Assembly (NCBI GenBank): GCA_022705745.1
Contig: JAKJDW010000006.1
Location: forward strand, 1-64,000
Length of the DNA stretch: 64,000 nucleotides
Source of the DNA: Patescibacteria group bacterium
GTDB taxonomy: Bacteria; Patescibacteriota; Gracilibacteria; Absconditabacterales; Absconditicoccaceae
Reading direction: 5' to 3'
Part shown: positions 54,505 through 64,000 of the stretch, piece by piece
Numbering within the stretch: the stretch's first letter is position 1
How the letters are laid out: each line of letters opens with the position of its first letter
Made by a program: the position numbers and the translations under genes
The notes under the pieces: generated by a model
Told to the model about the DNA's origin: nothing
Database searches by the model: none
What the model saw: the letters and a program-made list of their open reading frames with translations, nothing else

Positions 54505-55569
54505 TTAGAATCACTTTCTTAAAAGATCGTACAATTTAACATTAATGTAATATTTTTCTTTTTGTATTTGTACCATTTCAACAATTCATAGGTTTTCTAA
54601 TTCTTGCAAATATTTACTAGCAGTTTGTCTAACAACTCATAATTCCTTTACTACGAAATCTATTTTTGTATAAGGATGCTTAAATAACAATTCTAAAAAA
54701 TCTTTACTATAAAAGCTTAATTGAGATTTCATTAATTTTTTTGTTTCTCACATAATATCCCAAATATTTTTGATAGTATTTGTTGTCATTAATGCTGTTT
54801 CTTCTACTCAATCTAATATAAAATATATCCGATCTTCCCAATTTCAGCTATCTCTTACTTCTTGAATCTGATGATAATACTCTGATTTATTTGCTATAAT
54901 ATATCCACTGAGATATAAAACAGGTAAATCTAATAATTTTTTCAGAATTAAATAAAGAACATTGATAATTCTTCAAGTACGGCCATTCCCATCATGAAAT
55001 GGATGAATTGATTCAAATTGATGGTGAATTATTGCCATTTTTATCAGTGGATCTACATCATCATCTGAATTTATGAAATTTTCTAAATTAGTTAAGTAAT
55101 TTACAATATCATTATAATTTTGGGGTGGTTCATACACTATATCATTTGTTTTATCATTCATTAAAACAGTACCTTCTATTTTTCTAATTCAAACTGTATT
55201 ATGTTCTAGTTTTTCTTGAATTTTGACAATATCATTAATGAGAATACAATCATGTTTTTTTACTAATTCATACCCAAATAATAAAGCCTGTCTGTAATTT
55301 TGTACTTCCTTGGTTTGTAACGTAATATTTCATATTTTAATATCTGCTTTATAGAGTTCATCATGAGTAGTTATAATATTTTCAATAGCAGAACTATCTT
55401 TAGCTTCTTGTAAAGTTAAGGAATTTATCAAAATCGTGGGATTTGGAATTAATTTAGTTGTACCATTTAATTCTGCTAAAGCCGCTCTTGCTGTAGAAAC
55501 TTTTTTCAAAATTCTTTTTGTCTCTACATCTATATCAAGTGGTAATTTTGGAATTACATAATTACTCAT
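54505..55569 (-). CDS. Fic-domain protein with C-terminal winged helix
   Basis: A 354-residue AMP-transferase-type protein. KDSSAIENI near residue 55 is the inhibitory (S/T)xxxE(G/N) helix of class II Fic proteins. HPFHDGNGRTGR near 193 is the catalytic loop. The last 70 residues form a winged helix (FLELLFKHPYTKIDFVVKEL). It lies between hsdM and hsdS, in the place where RM operons often carry Fic or HTH regulators. Confidence 0.9.
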
Positions 55570-55579
55570 CTTAAATTTT

Positions 55580-57097
55580 TTATAAACTAAATCAAATTTT
55601 TCATAATTGATTCTTTATTTCTTCATTCAAAACTTGTTCTTGTTTCATCTGTTCAGATAGAGTAGAAGTCAGATTTTTCATTTTCTCTTCAAAAGGAATA
55701 CCATCATCTTCCTCCTCAGGAATCCCTACATAACGACCAGGAGTCAAAACGAAACCTTGAGCCTCAATCTCATCAAGATTTGCAGATTTACAGAATCAAA
55801 GCTGATCTTCATAATGTTCTCCCTTTCTTCGATTATGATAAGTGTTTGCAATCCTTGCAATATCCTCATCCGAGAGATCTCTATGAACTCTTGTTTTCAT
55901 AAACCCTAATTCAGAAGCATCAATAAAAAGTATTTTGTCAGAATTTTCTTTTCTTCCTCTCCTAAGGAACCAGATACAAGCAGGGATTCCAGTATTATAA
56001 AAAAGCTGTTTTGGTAAGGCGACAATACATTCTACCAGTCCGTTTTGGATCAGATTTTTTCTAATTTCTCCTTCTCCTCCCGTATTGGAACTTAGACTTC
56101 CGTTTGCAAGCACCGTTGCCATCACTCCTGTAGGCTTGAGATGATAAAGCATATGTTGCATCCAAGCAAAGTTTGCATTTCATGCAGGAGGAAGTCAATA
56201 TTGCCATCTTGCATCTCCTTGGAGCAATTCTTGCCCCCAATCAGACTGATTAAAAGGCGGATTTGCTAAAACGAAATCAGCTTTGAGATCTGGATGCGCA
56301 TCTTTGAGAAAACTTCCTTCTGTATTCCAAGCTACAAACTCTGAATTGATATGGCGGATTGCAAGATTCATTTTTGAAAGTTTCCAAGTAGTCTGATTGG
56401 ATTCTTGCCCATAAATCGTAATATCTTGCACATTTCCTTGATGTTCTTTGACAAATTTTTCACTCATCACAAACATTCCACCACTTCCACAAGCAGGATC
56501 ATACACTAGTCACTTATAAGGCTCTATCATTTCTACCATTAGCTTTACAATCGCTTTTGGTGTGTAGAATTGTCCTCATTTTTTCCCTTCAGCGTTGGCA
56601 AATTCTCCAAGGAAATATTCATAAACTCTCCCAAAAAGATCTTTGGAAGACTGGCTTTGTTCTTTGAGTTCAGTATTGGAAATTAGATCAATCAAACCAC
56701 CAAGAGACATCACATCTAAATTTGGCTTTCAAAATACTTTTGGCAAAACATTTTTGAGCTGAGGATTTTCTTTTTCTATCGCATCCATAGCTTGATCTAG
56801 TTCAATTCCTATTGTTGGTAATTTTGCTCTTGCTTGGAGATGATTCCATCTCGCCTGTTGTGGCACGAAAAAAACATTTTTTGCGGTATACTCATCTCTA
56901 TCTTCTGGATCATCATAAGGACTAAAAGCCTTATTTGCGAGTTGATCATAAAGTTCTTGAAAGCTATCGGAAATATACTTGAGAAAAATCAATCCAAGCA
57001 CGACATTTTTGTATTCTGCAGCATCAATATTTTTTCTTAGTTTGTCTGCTGCTTTAAAAAGCTGTGCTTCAAAATTGCCATTTTGTTCTTTAGCCAT
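55580..57097 (-). CDS. hsdM: Type I restriction enzyme, M (modification) subunit
   Basis: A 505-residue N6-adenine methyltransferase. The helical N-terminal domain ([16 protein letters not shown]) comes first. [15 protein letters not shown] near residue 175, [10 protein letters not shown] (SAM motif I) near 200 and [13 protein letters not shown] (catalytic NPPF) near 279 follow. It is the first gene of the operon and ends 10 bp before fic. Confidence 0.96.
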
Positions 57098-57269
57098 AAG
57101 TTTATCATGAAAATTTAAAATTTTATATTGATTTGAATTTTATTTATTTTGTATTGAAAAGCAAGTAAAGAAGTATTAAAATAATCAATTATTAATTTAT
57201 TATTTGGTCTTTATCTTAGTAAAAATTCTTGTTTATTTTTGATGGAATTTTGAATAAACAAAAAAAAAC

Positions 57270-57345
57270 AGGACCGGCAGGAATTGAACCCGCGACGCGG
57301 AGCTTTGCCCCGCAATCCTGCGGGGTACCACTGAGCTACGGAGTT
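57270..57345 (-). pseudogene. Degenerate tRNA-like sequence carrying a repeat palindrome
   Basis: Read on the minus strand, the T arm GCGGG-TTCAATT-CCTGC and the D-loop sequence TAGCTCAGTGGTA are clear. However, the 5' and 3' acceptor strands (AACTCCG and CGGTCCT) barely pair, and the D stem has no GAGC partner. The perfect hairpin CCCCGC-AGGATT-GCGGGG takes the place of the anticodon arm. It resembles the CCCCGCAGTACTGCGGGG palindrome of the 43-kb repeats. No normal anticodon loop can be assigned. Confidence 0.55.
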
Positions 57346-57365
57346 TTTTAAAGTAAACAAAAAAC

Positions 57366-57437
57366 AGGGATAGAGGGATTCGAACCCCCGACACGCGGCT
57401 TTGGAGACCACTGCTCTACCGATTGAGCTATATCCCT
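57366..57437 (-). tRNA. tRNA-Trp (CCA)
   Basis: 72 nt, complete cloverleaf: acceptor AGGGATA/TATCCCT, D stem GCTC/GAGC, anticodon loop CTCCAAA with anticodon CCA, and T arm GGGGG-TTCGAAT-CCCTC. The CCA anticodon reads UGG only, consistent with UGA not being tryptophan. Confidence 0.95.
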
Positions 57438-57494
57438 ATTCTATTTTCGTTTTTTAAATTTGTCTAAACTATAAGCCTGATTATGTGTTATGGT

Positions 57495-57865
57495 ATAATA
57501 TATCTAAACTATCTTGTAGATAGTATTGTGCACTACTTCAGCACTAAATTTGTACAATTCTAAATTTATATTATACAAATTTAGTGCTGAATAAGCTTAC
57601 ATCGATTACGGTTTACCCCTCTTCAAACAATCTGTTTGACTGAGTAGAAGTAGCCCTAAAAGGACACCTTCACGTTGCATCTTTCCCCTAGCACTAAAGT
57701 TTGGTGCTGGGTAGTTTTCGTTTCTGTGGCACTTTCGTTTGCTCCCGATGGTCGGGACGGTCCAGCATCCATTAGATGCTAATCTTTTTTTGATGTCAGG
57801 ACTTTCCTGCCTAGTTTTTACTAGACTAATACCTTGTTTAGACAGACTACTTTTAATTAAATTCA
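57495..57865 (-). ncRNA. rnpB: RNase P RNA
   Basis: Catalytic RNA that matures tRNA 5' ends. In RNA sense AGGAAAGTCCTGAC (P4 region) is followed by GAAAGTGCCACAGAAA, then GATGCAACGTGAAGG and GAGGGGTAAACC, the conserved blocks of bacterial RNase P RNA in their usual order. TCTAAAC near the 5' end pairs with GTTTAGA near the 3' end, giving P1. A long AT-rich hairpin (57536-57592) is inserted near the 3' end. An open frame at 57606-57866 is incidental. Confidence 0.85.
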
Positions 57866-57976
57866 TTCAAACTTCAAGTAGAAATAAATTTTAGTTTAAA
57901 AATTTATATTCTATTGTATATAAAAACCTTTTTCATAAAAATAAGTTCGTTGAATTTTAGTTTAGATGTTTTTTTT

Positions 57977-58600
57977 ATGGCTAAAAAAAATATAGATTTT
58001 ATATTTCAGACTTTGGATAAATTATATCCAAATGCTGATACAGAACTGAAATATCAAAATGGTTTTCAATTACTTTTGGCGGTAATTATGTCTGCACAAG
58101 CTACAGATAAACAGGTAAATAAAGTTACAGACAAATTATTCAAAACTGTTTTTGAGCCAAGAGATGTTTTGGAAATGGGTTTAGATAAGTTTACAAAAGC
58201 TATATCTTCTATTAATTATTACAAAACAAAAGCAAAAAACATTTATGCTACTTGTGAGATTTTAGACAAAAATCCTGAAATATTATCTTCAGATTTAAAG
58301 TCTTTGACTACTCTACCTTGAGTTGGAATCAAGACTGCAAAGGTAGTTTCCCATGTGTTATTTTGAACAAAAGTAATTGCAGTAGATACACATGTACATA
58401 GGGTGTCAAATAGGTTGTGATTGGTAAATACAAAAGTACCAGAAAAAACTTCAGAATCACTTGAAAAAATAGTACCAGATAAATACAAGTCTATAGCACA
58501 TCATGGATTGATATTATTTTGACGCTATCATTGCACAGCTAGAAATCCTAAATGTCAAAACTGCCCTTTCAAAGATTTTTGTAAATTTTTTAATTCATAA
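57977..58600 (+). CDS. nth: Endonuclease III
   Basis: A 207-residue base-excision repair glycosylase/lyase for oxidised pyrimidines. LAVIMSAQATDKQVN near residue 35 opens the fold. LPGVGIKTAKVV near 115 is the helix-hairpin-helix with catalytic Lys, and AVDTHVHRVSNR near 135 has the catalytic Asp. The C-terminal cysteines (HCTARNPKCQNCPFKDFC) bind a 4Fe-4S cluster. The LPGVG glycine is UGA. Confidence 0.96.
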
Positions 58601-58668
58601 TTTGTAATATGTTTACTATGCAAGAGCCTGTTTGGTGATATAATTTGTTATTGTTTTTAAACGAATAT

Positions 58669-59262
58669 ATGAAGTATCATAATTTTTTACTGATATCTAT
58701 TCCTATTACTGCGGATGTTTTTGTGTTTTTGTATCCTGTTTTGTTAGTTATATTATATCTTGTTGGTCTTTTCAAAAATAAAGATTATTACAAAGAATCT
58801 GCTTTATGGATATTTTGGTCTTGAGTTTTATCGATGTTGTTCAATATTGTTGTACAATTTTTTTGTGATAAAGTTAGACCAAATATTTTATTATGATTAG
58901 AATATGAAAAAATAGAAACGATTTTACATAAGTTTTTGCCTCAAAGTTCTTTTCCTTCTGATCATGCTGCTATGTCTATGGGAATTGCAGTATGAATTAT
59001 ATTGTGGTGAACTAGAAATAAAGATAAAAAATTCATTTATATGTGAATAGTGTTTATTTTGTTCTCATTGATTATGTGAGTTTCTAGAGTAATGGTAGGT
59101 GTTCATCGACCAACAGATATTGTTGCATGATCTATAATTTGAATATTGATACCTGTGATTCTATTTCAAAAAAATATTTATAAATTTTTCAAGAAAATTT
59201 TAATAATTCCGTTAATTAATTTACAGAAAACTATTTGGAAATTGTTTGGAGTTAAGTACTAG
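58669..59262 (+). CDS. PAP2-type membrane phosphatase
   Basis: A 197-residue protein with several membrane segments. DKVRPNILLG near residue 75 (motif 1, K-x6-RP region), SSFPSDHAAMSMG near 105 (PSGH-like motif 2) and SRVMVGVHRPTDIV near 145 (motif 3) define the PAP2 family. Undecaprenyl-diphosphate or lipid phosphate hydrolysis is likely. The stop overlaps the convergent small gene by 11 bp. Confidence 0.9.
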
Positions 59263-59488
59263 AATTGTTATATTTATTCTCGGCTTCTATGTCTTGTTTT
59301 AATGCTTCAACTAAATTTTGATGTCTTTTAAACTCTGCATTTTGTTTTTCTAAAAATTCCTCTTTTGTGATTTTTCTAAGCTCCAATTCTTTTAAAATGT
59401 TATTTAGTTGATGTGTATGCGAAGCAATTAGAATATTCATTCTAATACTTTTTCAAATTTCTGCTTTAGATGTATTTTTCTCTATCAT
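59252..59488 (-). CDS. Small helical protein
   Basis: A 78-residue protein starting MIEKNTSKAEIGKSIR and ending in an acidic coiled-coil-like helix (ELRKITKEEFLEKQNAEFK). One UGA codes glycine. It is only 24 bp after the methyltransferase-like gene on the same strand and may be its partner or an independent peptide. Confidence 0.55.
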
Positions 59489-59511
59489 GAGCAATTTTTA
59501 AGGAATAAAAA

Positions 59512-60570
59512 TTATTTTAAAATAATTATTTTCCTGGCTACTTTTTGCTTTTCTCTACTATAAATGTCTTTTATTGATCAGAAATTTCGTCATTTTTTTT
59601 GACTGAAATCGCTGATTTCTTCTTCCAAAAAATTATTTTGATTGATGTAATATGGTATTGTAAAAATAGCTTTTACATTATTTTTTTCTTTTATTTCTGA
59701 GATAGTTGATATAAATTGTTTATATAATTCTAAAACTTTTTTTTGATATTTTATTATATCGTTTTTTGGTGTTTTGTCTGTGACCATTGGTCATAGTCGT
59801 CATTCTGATACTATCAAAATATTTCAATTTATTTTTTCTTTTGGTAAACTTTCAGAAATATCGTGTTGAAATATTTCAAAGGATTTATTGTTTTTCTCTG
59901 ATTGCATCTCTCGTCGTATTTTGTTTTTTCCCAAATGTGTAATATCAATATCTGATCAAATAAAATCGTATCATAAATAATTTGCTAGAAATCCGCTTGT
60001 TCCAGATCATGCGAAGGGATCAAAGATGGTCAAAAGTTTGTAAAGATCATCAAGTTTATAAAGTTGATTGGATTCGTTGAATAAGTAGTTTTGTAGTCAG
60101 ATGTTGAGCATAATGTGGGTAAGTTTTGCTGGCATCATTCACATTTTCATACTACGAGAAGGTTTGTCAAAATCAATTTTTTCATATAGTTTTATGTTTT
60201 GATATCATCTTACCACTCAGATTTTATCTTGAAACTTTATTACTTCTATTCATTTGTTTTTTACATCAAGGTCGGTTTTTATCCGGTCTACTAACTTGAA
60301 TCTTTTGATGTTAAATTGTCTTTTTAATTTAATTCAAAAGTCCTTATCTTTTGTTCAAATTATTTTTTTTCACTCTAATTCTTGTGCTAATTGCTCGTGT
60401 TCAATAACTTCTCATCGTTTAATAATCCCTCATAATTTATTTAATAGTTTTGGAAAATCTGTATCAAAGGTAAAAAGAATATTTGTTATTTCTTTTAGTT
60501 TAGTTGGTCTAATAAGCTCTAGTTCAGCTAAACTTATTTGTTTATTTTTTCATATTATAGCAAAGAACAT
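59512..60570 (-). CDS. Trm11/RlmL-like RNA methyltransferase
   Basis: A 352-residue SAM-dependent methyltransferase. The N-terminal 150 residues look like a THUMP-type RNA-binding region. IFDPFAGSGTSGFLANYLG near residue 190 is motif I, and IGSDID follows with the acidic residue. NILIVSEGRLGPMVT near 260 stands in the place of the catalytic (D/N)PP motif, but DPPY itself is not kept, so the target base is uncertain. Confidence 0.75.
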
Positions 60571-60669
60571 GATTTGTTTTGATAATAAATGTTGTTTTTA
60601 ATGTATTTACAGTATATGAAAACAGTATATGAAAACAGTATATAAAAGCAATATTTCATGGTATATTTT

Positions 60670-60698
60670 TTGACAAAAAACTTTGTTTTAATTATAAT
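60670..60698 (+). promoter_or_regulatory. Consensus sigma-70 promoter
   Basis: TTGACA and TATAAT with a 17-bp spacer, perfect at all 12 positions. An AAAGGGA Shine-Dalgarno-like segment follows. Upstream, AACAGTATATGAAA occurs in three tandem copies (about 60604-60645). Confidence 0.85.
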
Positions 60699-60730
60699 AT
60701 AAAGGGAATAGTTTATTTTGGATATAAATT

Positions 60731-61825
60731 ATGAAAAAAGTTTTTAAAACTATTGTTTATTTCTTTTCTATACTTGCTTTTGGAGCTGTATTTACAAATG
60801 CAAATAATTTTTCTGTTGATTTTAGCCTTTTTGTTGATGATATTGTTTTAGTTGCTAATTCTAATAAAAAAATATCATTTATTAAGTTTTTAAGTGATTT
60901 TAATAAAACAAAAGATAATAAATGTTTTATTAGTTACTCTAAATCTTTTGTTGAGCTTTCTCCTATTTGTTTTTTAGATTATAATACTTTTAAAGTTGAT
61001 GTTAATAAATCTTTAGATTATTTGTTGGAATGATTAAATTGATTTTCACAATATTATGGAGAACATTTAGATCATTTCGTTTATAAACCAGCTGATGTTC
61101 TTTATAGTTTGTCAGATATAGACAGATATAGACAATATAAATCTACTATGCATGAAAAAATTGTTGTTACCTACATGGAAAATAAGTGACAAACCATTAG
61201 AATAGACAAAGAGAGTTTTGCTAAATTACTTTTTGATAGGTTTTCGTTTTATGTTGTGCCTACTTATTTGGGGAATAGATGAAATTGTTCGATTACAAAT
61301 TATAGATTAGCTATATCAAAATTAGATTGAATGGAGCTGAAAGCATGAGAAGAATTAAATTTAAATTCACTTATATCATATGATCCTTGTGCTTGTAAAT
61401 GAACTTTATGAAATAATTATATGTTTTTTTGATGATCTTGTGGAGCTAGCACACAGCTTTTTAGATTATCTTTGATAATGCCAAATTTAGATGTTATTGA
61501 AAGATATCCTCATAGTAAATGGCGAGCTTATTATTACTGAGATAAGATTATGTGAGATGATGCAGCTATGTTTGAAAATTCAATGAAGTTTATTGTAAAA
61601 AATAATTTTAGTAGTTCTATATATTTTAGAGTTTATGAGCAATGAGATTGGAGTTATTTAGTTTGAGTGTTGCCATATAAAGAAAATAATTATAGTGAAA
61701 TAAATAAATCTTCCAAAGGTTTGTCAGCATCTGTTTTCAAGAAAAACTATGATTCATTTGGAAATTTATTGGAAGTATATGAATTCAATTCTAGATATAG
61801 TTCTAATTATCCTGGGAGAAGCTAA
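60731..61825 (+). CDS. Secreted VanW-like protein
   Basis: A 364-residue protein with a signal peptide (MKKVFKTIVYFFSILAFG). The VanW core is in the second half: GGSCGASTQLFRLSLIMPNL, then VIERYPHSKWRAYYYGD. VanW proteins occur near cell-wall genes, and their reaction is unknown. UGA codes most glycines, including both in GGSCG. Confidence 0.85.
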
Positions 61826-61829
61826 GGGG

Positions 61830-62085
61830 TTATGAAAGTTTGTTGAGTTTGTAAAGCCTGCCACGCAGTACTGCGTGGTTTGTAAAGTTTATAAAGTTGA
61901 AAGTTTATAAAGTTCTTCCCTTGGGGGAAGCTGTAGCTCCCCGCCCCGCCCCGCAGTATTGCGGGGCTACGGGGCGGGGTAGATGGGGGTTGTAGTTGAG
62001 GGTAAACCCCCACCTAGTCCCTCATAAATTCAGGACATTCAGCCTCCCCCTAGGGAGGAATTTTAATTACAAATATTCTACAAAC
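61830..62085. repeat. GC-rich intergenic repeat cluster
   Basis: Copies of AAAGTTTATAAAGTT flank palindromes CCACGCAGTACTGCGTGG, CCCCGCAGTATTGCGGGG and CCTCCCCCTAGGGAGG. The units match the clusters at 42840-43310 and 36425-36700. No gene is present between 61826 and 62264. Confidence 0.75.
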
Positions 62086-62263
62086 TTGCCTGCCTTGCTA
62101 CGTAGTCCTTATACAGTACGGGACTTACAGGACTGAGTTGGACACGCCTGCAACAGGAGGGTGAGAACTAGCACTTGCAAGAAAGATTATATTTGAAATT
62201 TTTAATGGTTCTTTGTTAATTTTTACTTGCATATCTAGGGGTTGTGTGATGAAGAGAATAAAT

Positions 62264-62298
62264 AAAAAAACTTCGTAGATTGTTTCACGAAGTTTTTT
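62264..62298 (-). terminator. Bidirectional terminator after atpC
   Basis: AAAAAACTTCGT pairs with ACGAAGTTTTTT around a 10-nt loop. Confidence 0.8.
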
Positions 62299-62324
62299 GT
62301 TTATTTTTTTTACTAAAACTGTTT

Positions 62325-62765
62325 TTAATTTTTAAGATTTTTCAATCTTATATCTGCATTTATTTTATCCAATTGGATTAGCGATCTTTCTATTTCTTCC
62401 AAACTTCCAGATTTTCTTAAGCTCTTTATTTTTTCTTCTATTTTAAGTTTTTTAGATTCTAATTCTTTTATTGATTCAGTTGGAATTGTTGTAGCACTAG
62501 AAATAACAACCTTCACTATTTTGCCATCTACAAAAGCCATACCTTTTCAAACACTCAATGATACTAAATTGTTTTTTCAAACAATAAAATCGTTGCTAGA
62601 TATGCTTCCAACTGGAATTAAATTTATTATTCAGGGTTTTAAAACAGTTACCATTGGTGTGTGTCATGGCAATATTTTAACTTCACCAATTTCAGTTGGT
62701 AAAATTACCTCCTTTATTTCTCATTCAAATATAGTTTTTGCTGGACTAGAGATTTTTAATTGCAT
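62325..62765 (-). CDS. atpC: ATP synthase epsilon subunit (F1)
   Basis: A 146-residue protein. The beta-sandwich domain has KISSPAKTIFEGE, TEIGEVKILPGHTPMVTVLK (PGHTP with UGA glycine) and MAFVDGKIVKVVISSA. The C-terminal helical pair (ESKKLKIEEKIKSLRKS) completes the fold. Epsilon links the gamma shaft to the c-ring and can inhibit hydrolysis. It lies between a repeat cluster and ftsZ, away from other atp genes. Confidence 0.9.
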
Positions 62766-62864
62766 TGTTTTTTTGTTAAATATATAATACAATATTATAT
62801 TACAGTCTTTATTCTAAAAAGTCAAAAAACACTATCTTTGTAATGATTTATTGATTGACATTTC

Positions 62865-64000
62865 TTAATTTTCTGGATTTAATCTTTTTCTCATAAATGC
62901 AGGTGTTTCTAGATCTTCCCCTTCCCATTGATTATTGTCTTCTTCAGTATCTATTTCATCATTATCATCTTCATTATTTGTTCTTACAATTCTTTCAATA
63001 AAGCTTTCTGTAACCTTTTTTGGTGCTGTAGGTCTTCAAAGCATATCTCTATTTGGAGATTTTATTATAGGATCTTTGCTTTGTTCTTCAAAACCTGTAG
63101 CTATTATTGTTACTTGAACCTCATCTTCCATAGATTCATCTAAACTCATCCCCCAAATCATATTTACTTCAGGATCTATTATGTCTTCAATAACACTAGC
63201 TGCTTCCTGTACTTCTGTTGGTGTTAGGTCAAGCCCTCATGCAACTGCAAATATAACATTTTTGGCTTTGTCTATATTTGTTTCTAGTAACGGATTTTCT
63301 ATCGCCTTTCTAGCTGCATCTACTGCTCTCTTTTCTCATGCACCATAACCAATACCCAATAAAGCATTTCAAGAATTTTGCATTACAACTCTTATATCTG
63401 CAAAGTCTATATTGATATCTCATGGTTTTGTAATTAAATCAGAGATTCATTTTATACCTGAATATAGTATTTTATCTATCATCAAAAATGCTTGTTTAAA
63501 GGTTGTTTTTTTATCAATTACATTGAAAATTTTGTCATTTGGTATAACAATTAGGGTATCTACAGCATTTTTTATCTTTGCTAATCCTTCCTCTGCTTGT
63601 ATTTCTCTTTTTTTACCTTCAAAACTAAATGGTTTTGTAACTACTCATATAGTCAAAATACCCATTTCTTTTGCTATATTTGCTATTACAGGTCCTGCTC
63701 ATGTTCATGTTCATCATCACATTCATAATGTTATGAAAACCATATCTGTATCTTGTAACATGTTCTTTATGTCTGTTTCACTTTCTTCTGCTGCCTTTCT
63801 TCCTATTTCTGGATTGGCTCAAGCTCATAAACCTTTTGTAAGATTTAATCATATATTGACTTTTTTTGATGCTAAATTATTAGCTAAATCTTGTGCATCA
63901 GTGTTGATTGCTACAAAGTCTACTTTTTCTAATCATTCACTAATCATTCTATTTACGGCCTTGTTTCCACAACCTCCAATTCATAGTACTTTAATCTTTG
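62865..64000 (-). CDS. ftsZ: Cell-division protein FtsZ (N-terminus outside the window)
   Basis: The first visible residues are KIKVLGIGGCGNKAVNRM, so only the extreme N-terminus is missing. The tubulin signature LGMGGGTGTGAGPVIA has UGA in nearly every glycine codon. NIDFADIRVVMQNSGNALLG and the T7 loop region follow. The C-terminal tail ends in TPAFMRKRLNPEN, where the FtsA/membrane-anchor-binding peptide is expected. It polymerises with GTP at the division site. Confidence 0.96.

Noticed and set aside
57211-57411. 66-codon open frame
   Set aside because: It runs through the tRNA-Trp gene and the tRNA-like sequence, so it is incidental.
57606-57866. 86-codon open frame on the minus strand
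   Set aside because: It lies wholly inside the RNase P RNA and its DNA is made of conserved RNA blocks and hairpins.

Overview
The window comes from a Patescibacteria/CPR bacterium that reads UGA as glycine (translation table 25), so a member of Absconditabacteria (SR1) or Gracilibacteria. The sequence shows this directly. The FtsZ tubulin signature GGGTGTGAG uses UGA for almost every glycine. UGA also fills invariant glycines in the KH motif of NusA, the P-loops of FtsH, RecG, PilB and the OLD nuclease, and the HIG of GltX. The window is AT-rich, Shine-Dalgarno sites are mostly absent, and genes are short and closely packed. All coding coordinates below were read by hand under code 25. A standard-code reading splits nearly every gene at UGA.

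Layout. 1-1.3 kb: tail of an IS110-like transposase, then nusA. 1.4-7.8 kb: an accessory island on the minus strand with two paralogous DHH-like proteins, two proteins sharing the N-terminus MEKENLNL (one with a KH domain), a zinc-ribbon protein, a lipoprotein and a small basic protein. Five transcription units share one promoter/operator motif, and two of them share a 325-bp duplicated leader. 7.9-12.9 kb: three genes in one reading frame, a STAND/NACHT-like NTPase, a histidine (RHG) phosphatase and a GHMP-kinase-like protein; I regard this as the best candidate for an undescribed system. 13.1-14.2 kb: a Panacea antitoxin with a RelE-like toxin. 14.5-31.4 kb: housekeeping genes (gltX, peroxiredoxin, RNase HI, HIT, thiolase-type PP-loop enzyme, Holliday-junction-resolvase-like protein, serS, PilB-type ATPase, lgt, atpG, a mini NrdD, a NifU-like protein), with two candidate structured RNAs between them. 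32.4-34.4 kb: an OLD-family nuclease. 34.6-47.6 kb: a third candidate RNA, dnaB, a sugar nucleotidyltransferase, an M20 peptidase, TPR and PSP1 proteins, ftsH, recG, a papain-like peptidase, ung and tRNA-Arg(CCG). 47.8-57.1 kb: a defence operon, in transcription order hsdM, fic, hsdS, a membrane protein, a proline-rich protein, thsB, thsA, hsdR. It is a type I restriction-modification system carrying a type II Thoeris pair inside it. 57.3-64 kb: a degenerate tRNA, tRNA-Trp(CCA), RNase P RNA, nth, PAP2 phosphatase, an RNA-methylase-like gene, a VanW-like protein, atpC and ftsZ.

How the genes fit together. Translation, replication, cell-division and repair genes are scattered as single genes, including atpG and atpC more than 30 kb apart. 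Defence functions are dense: type I RM, Thoeris, Fic, OLD nuclease, STAND NTPase, a Panacea toxin-antitoxin pair and an AbiEi-like regulator. GC-rich palindromic repeats occupy several intergenic gaps, and a related palindrome sits inside the degenerate tRNA.
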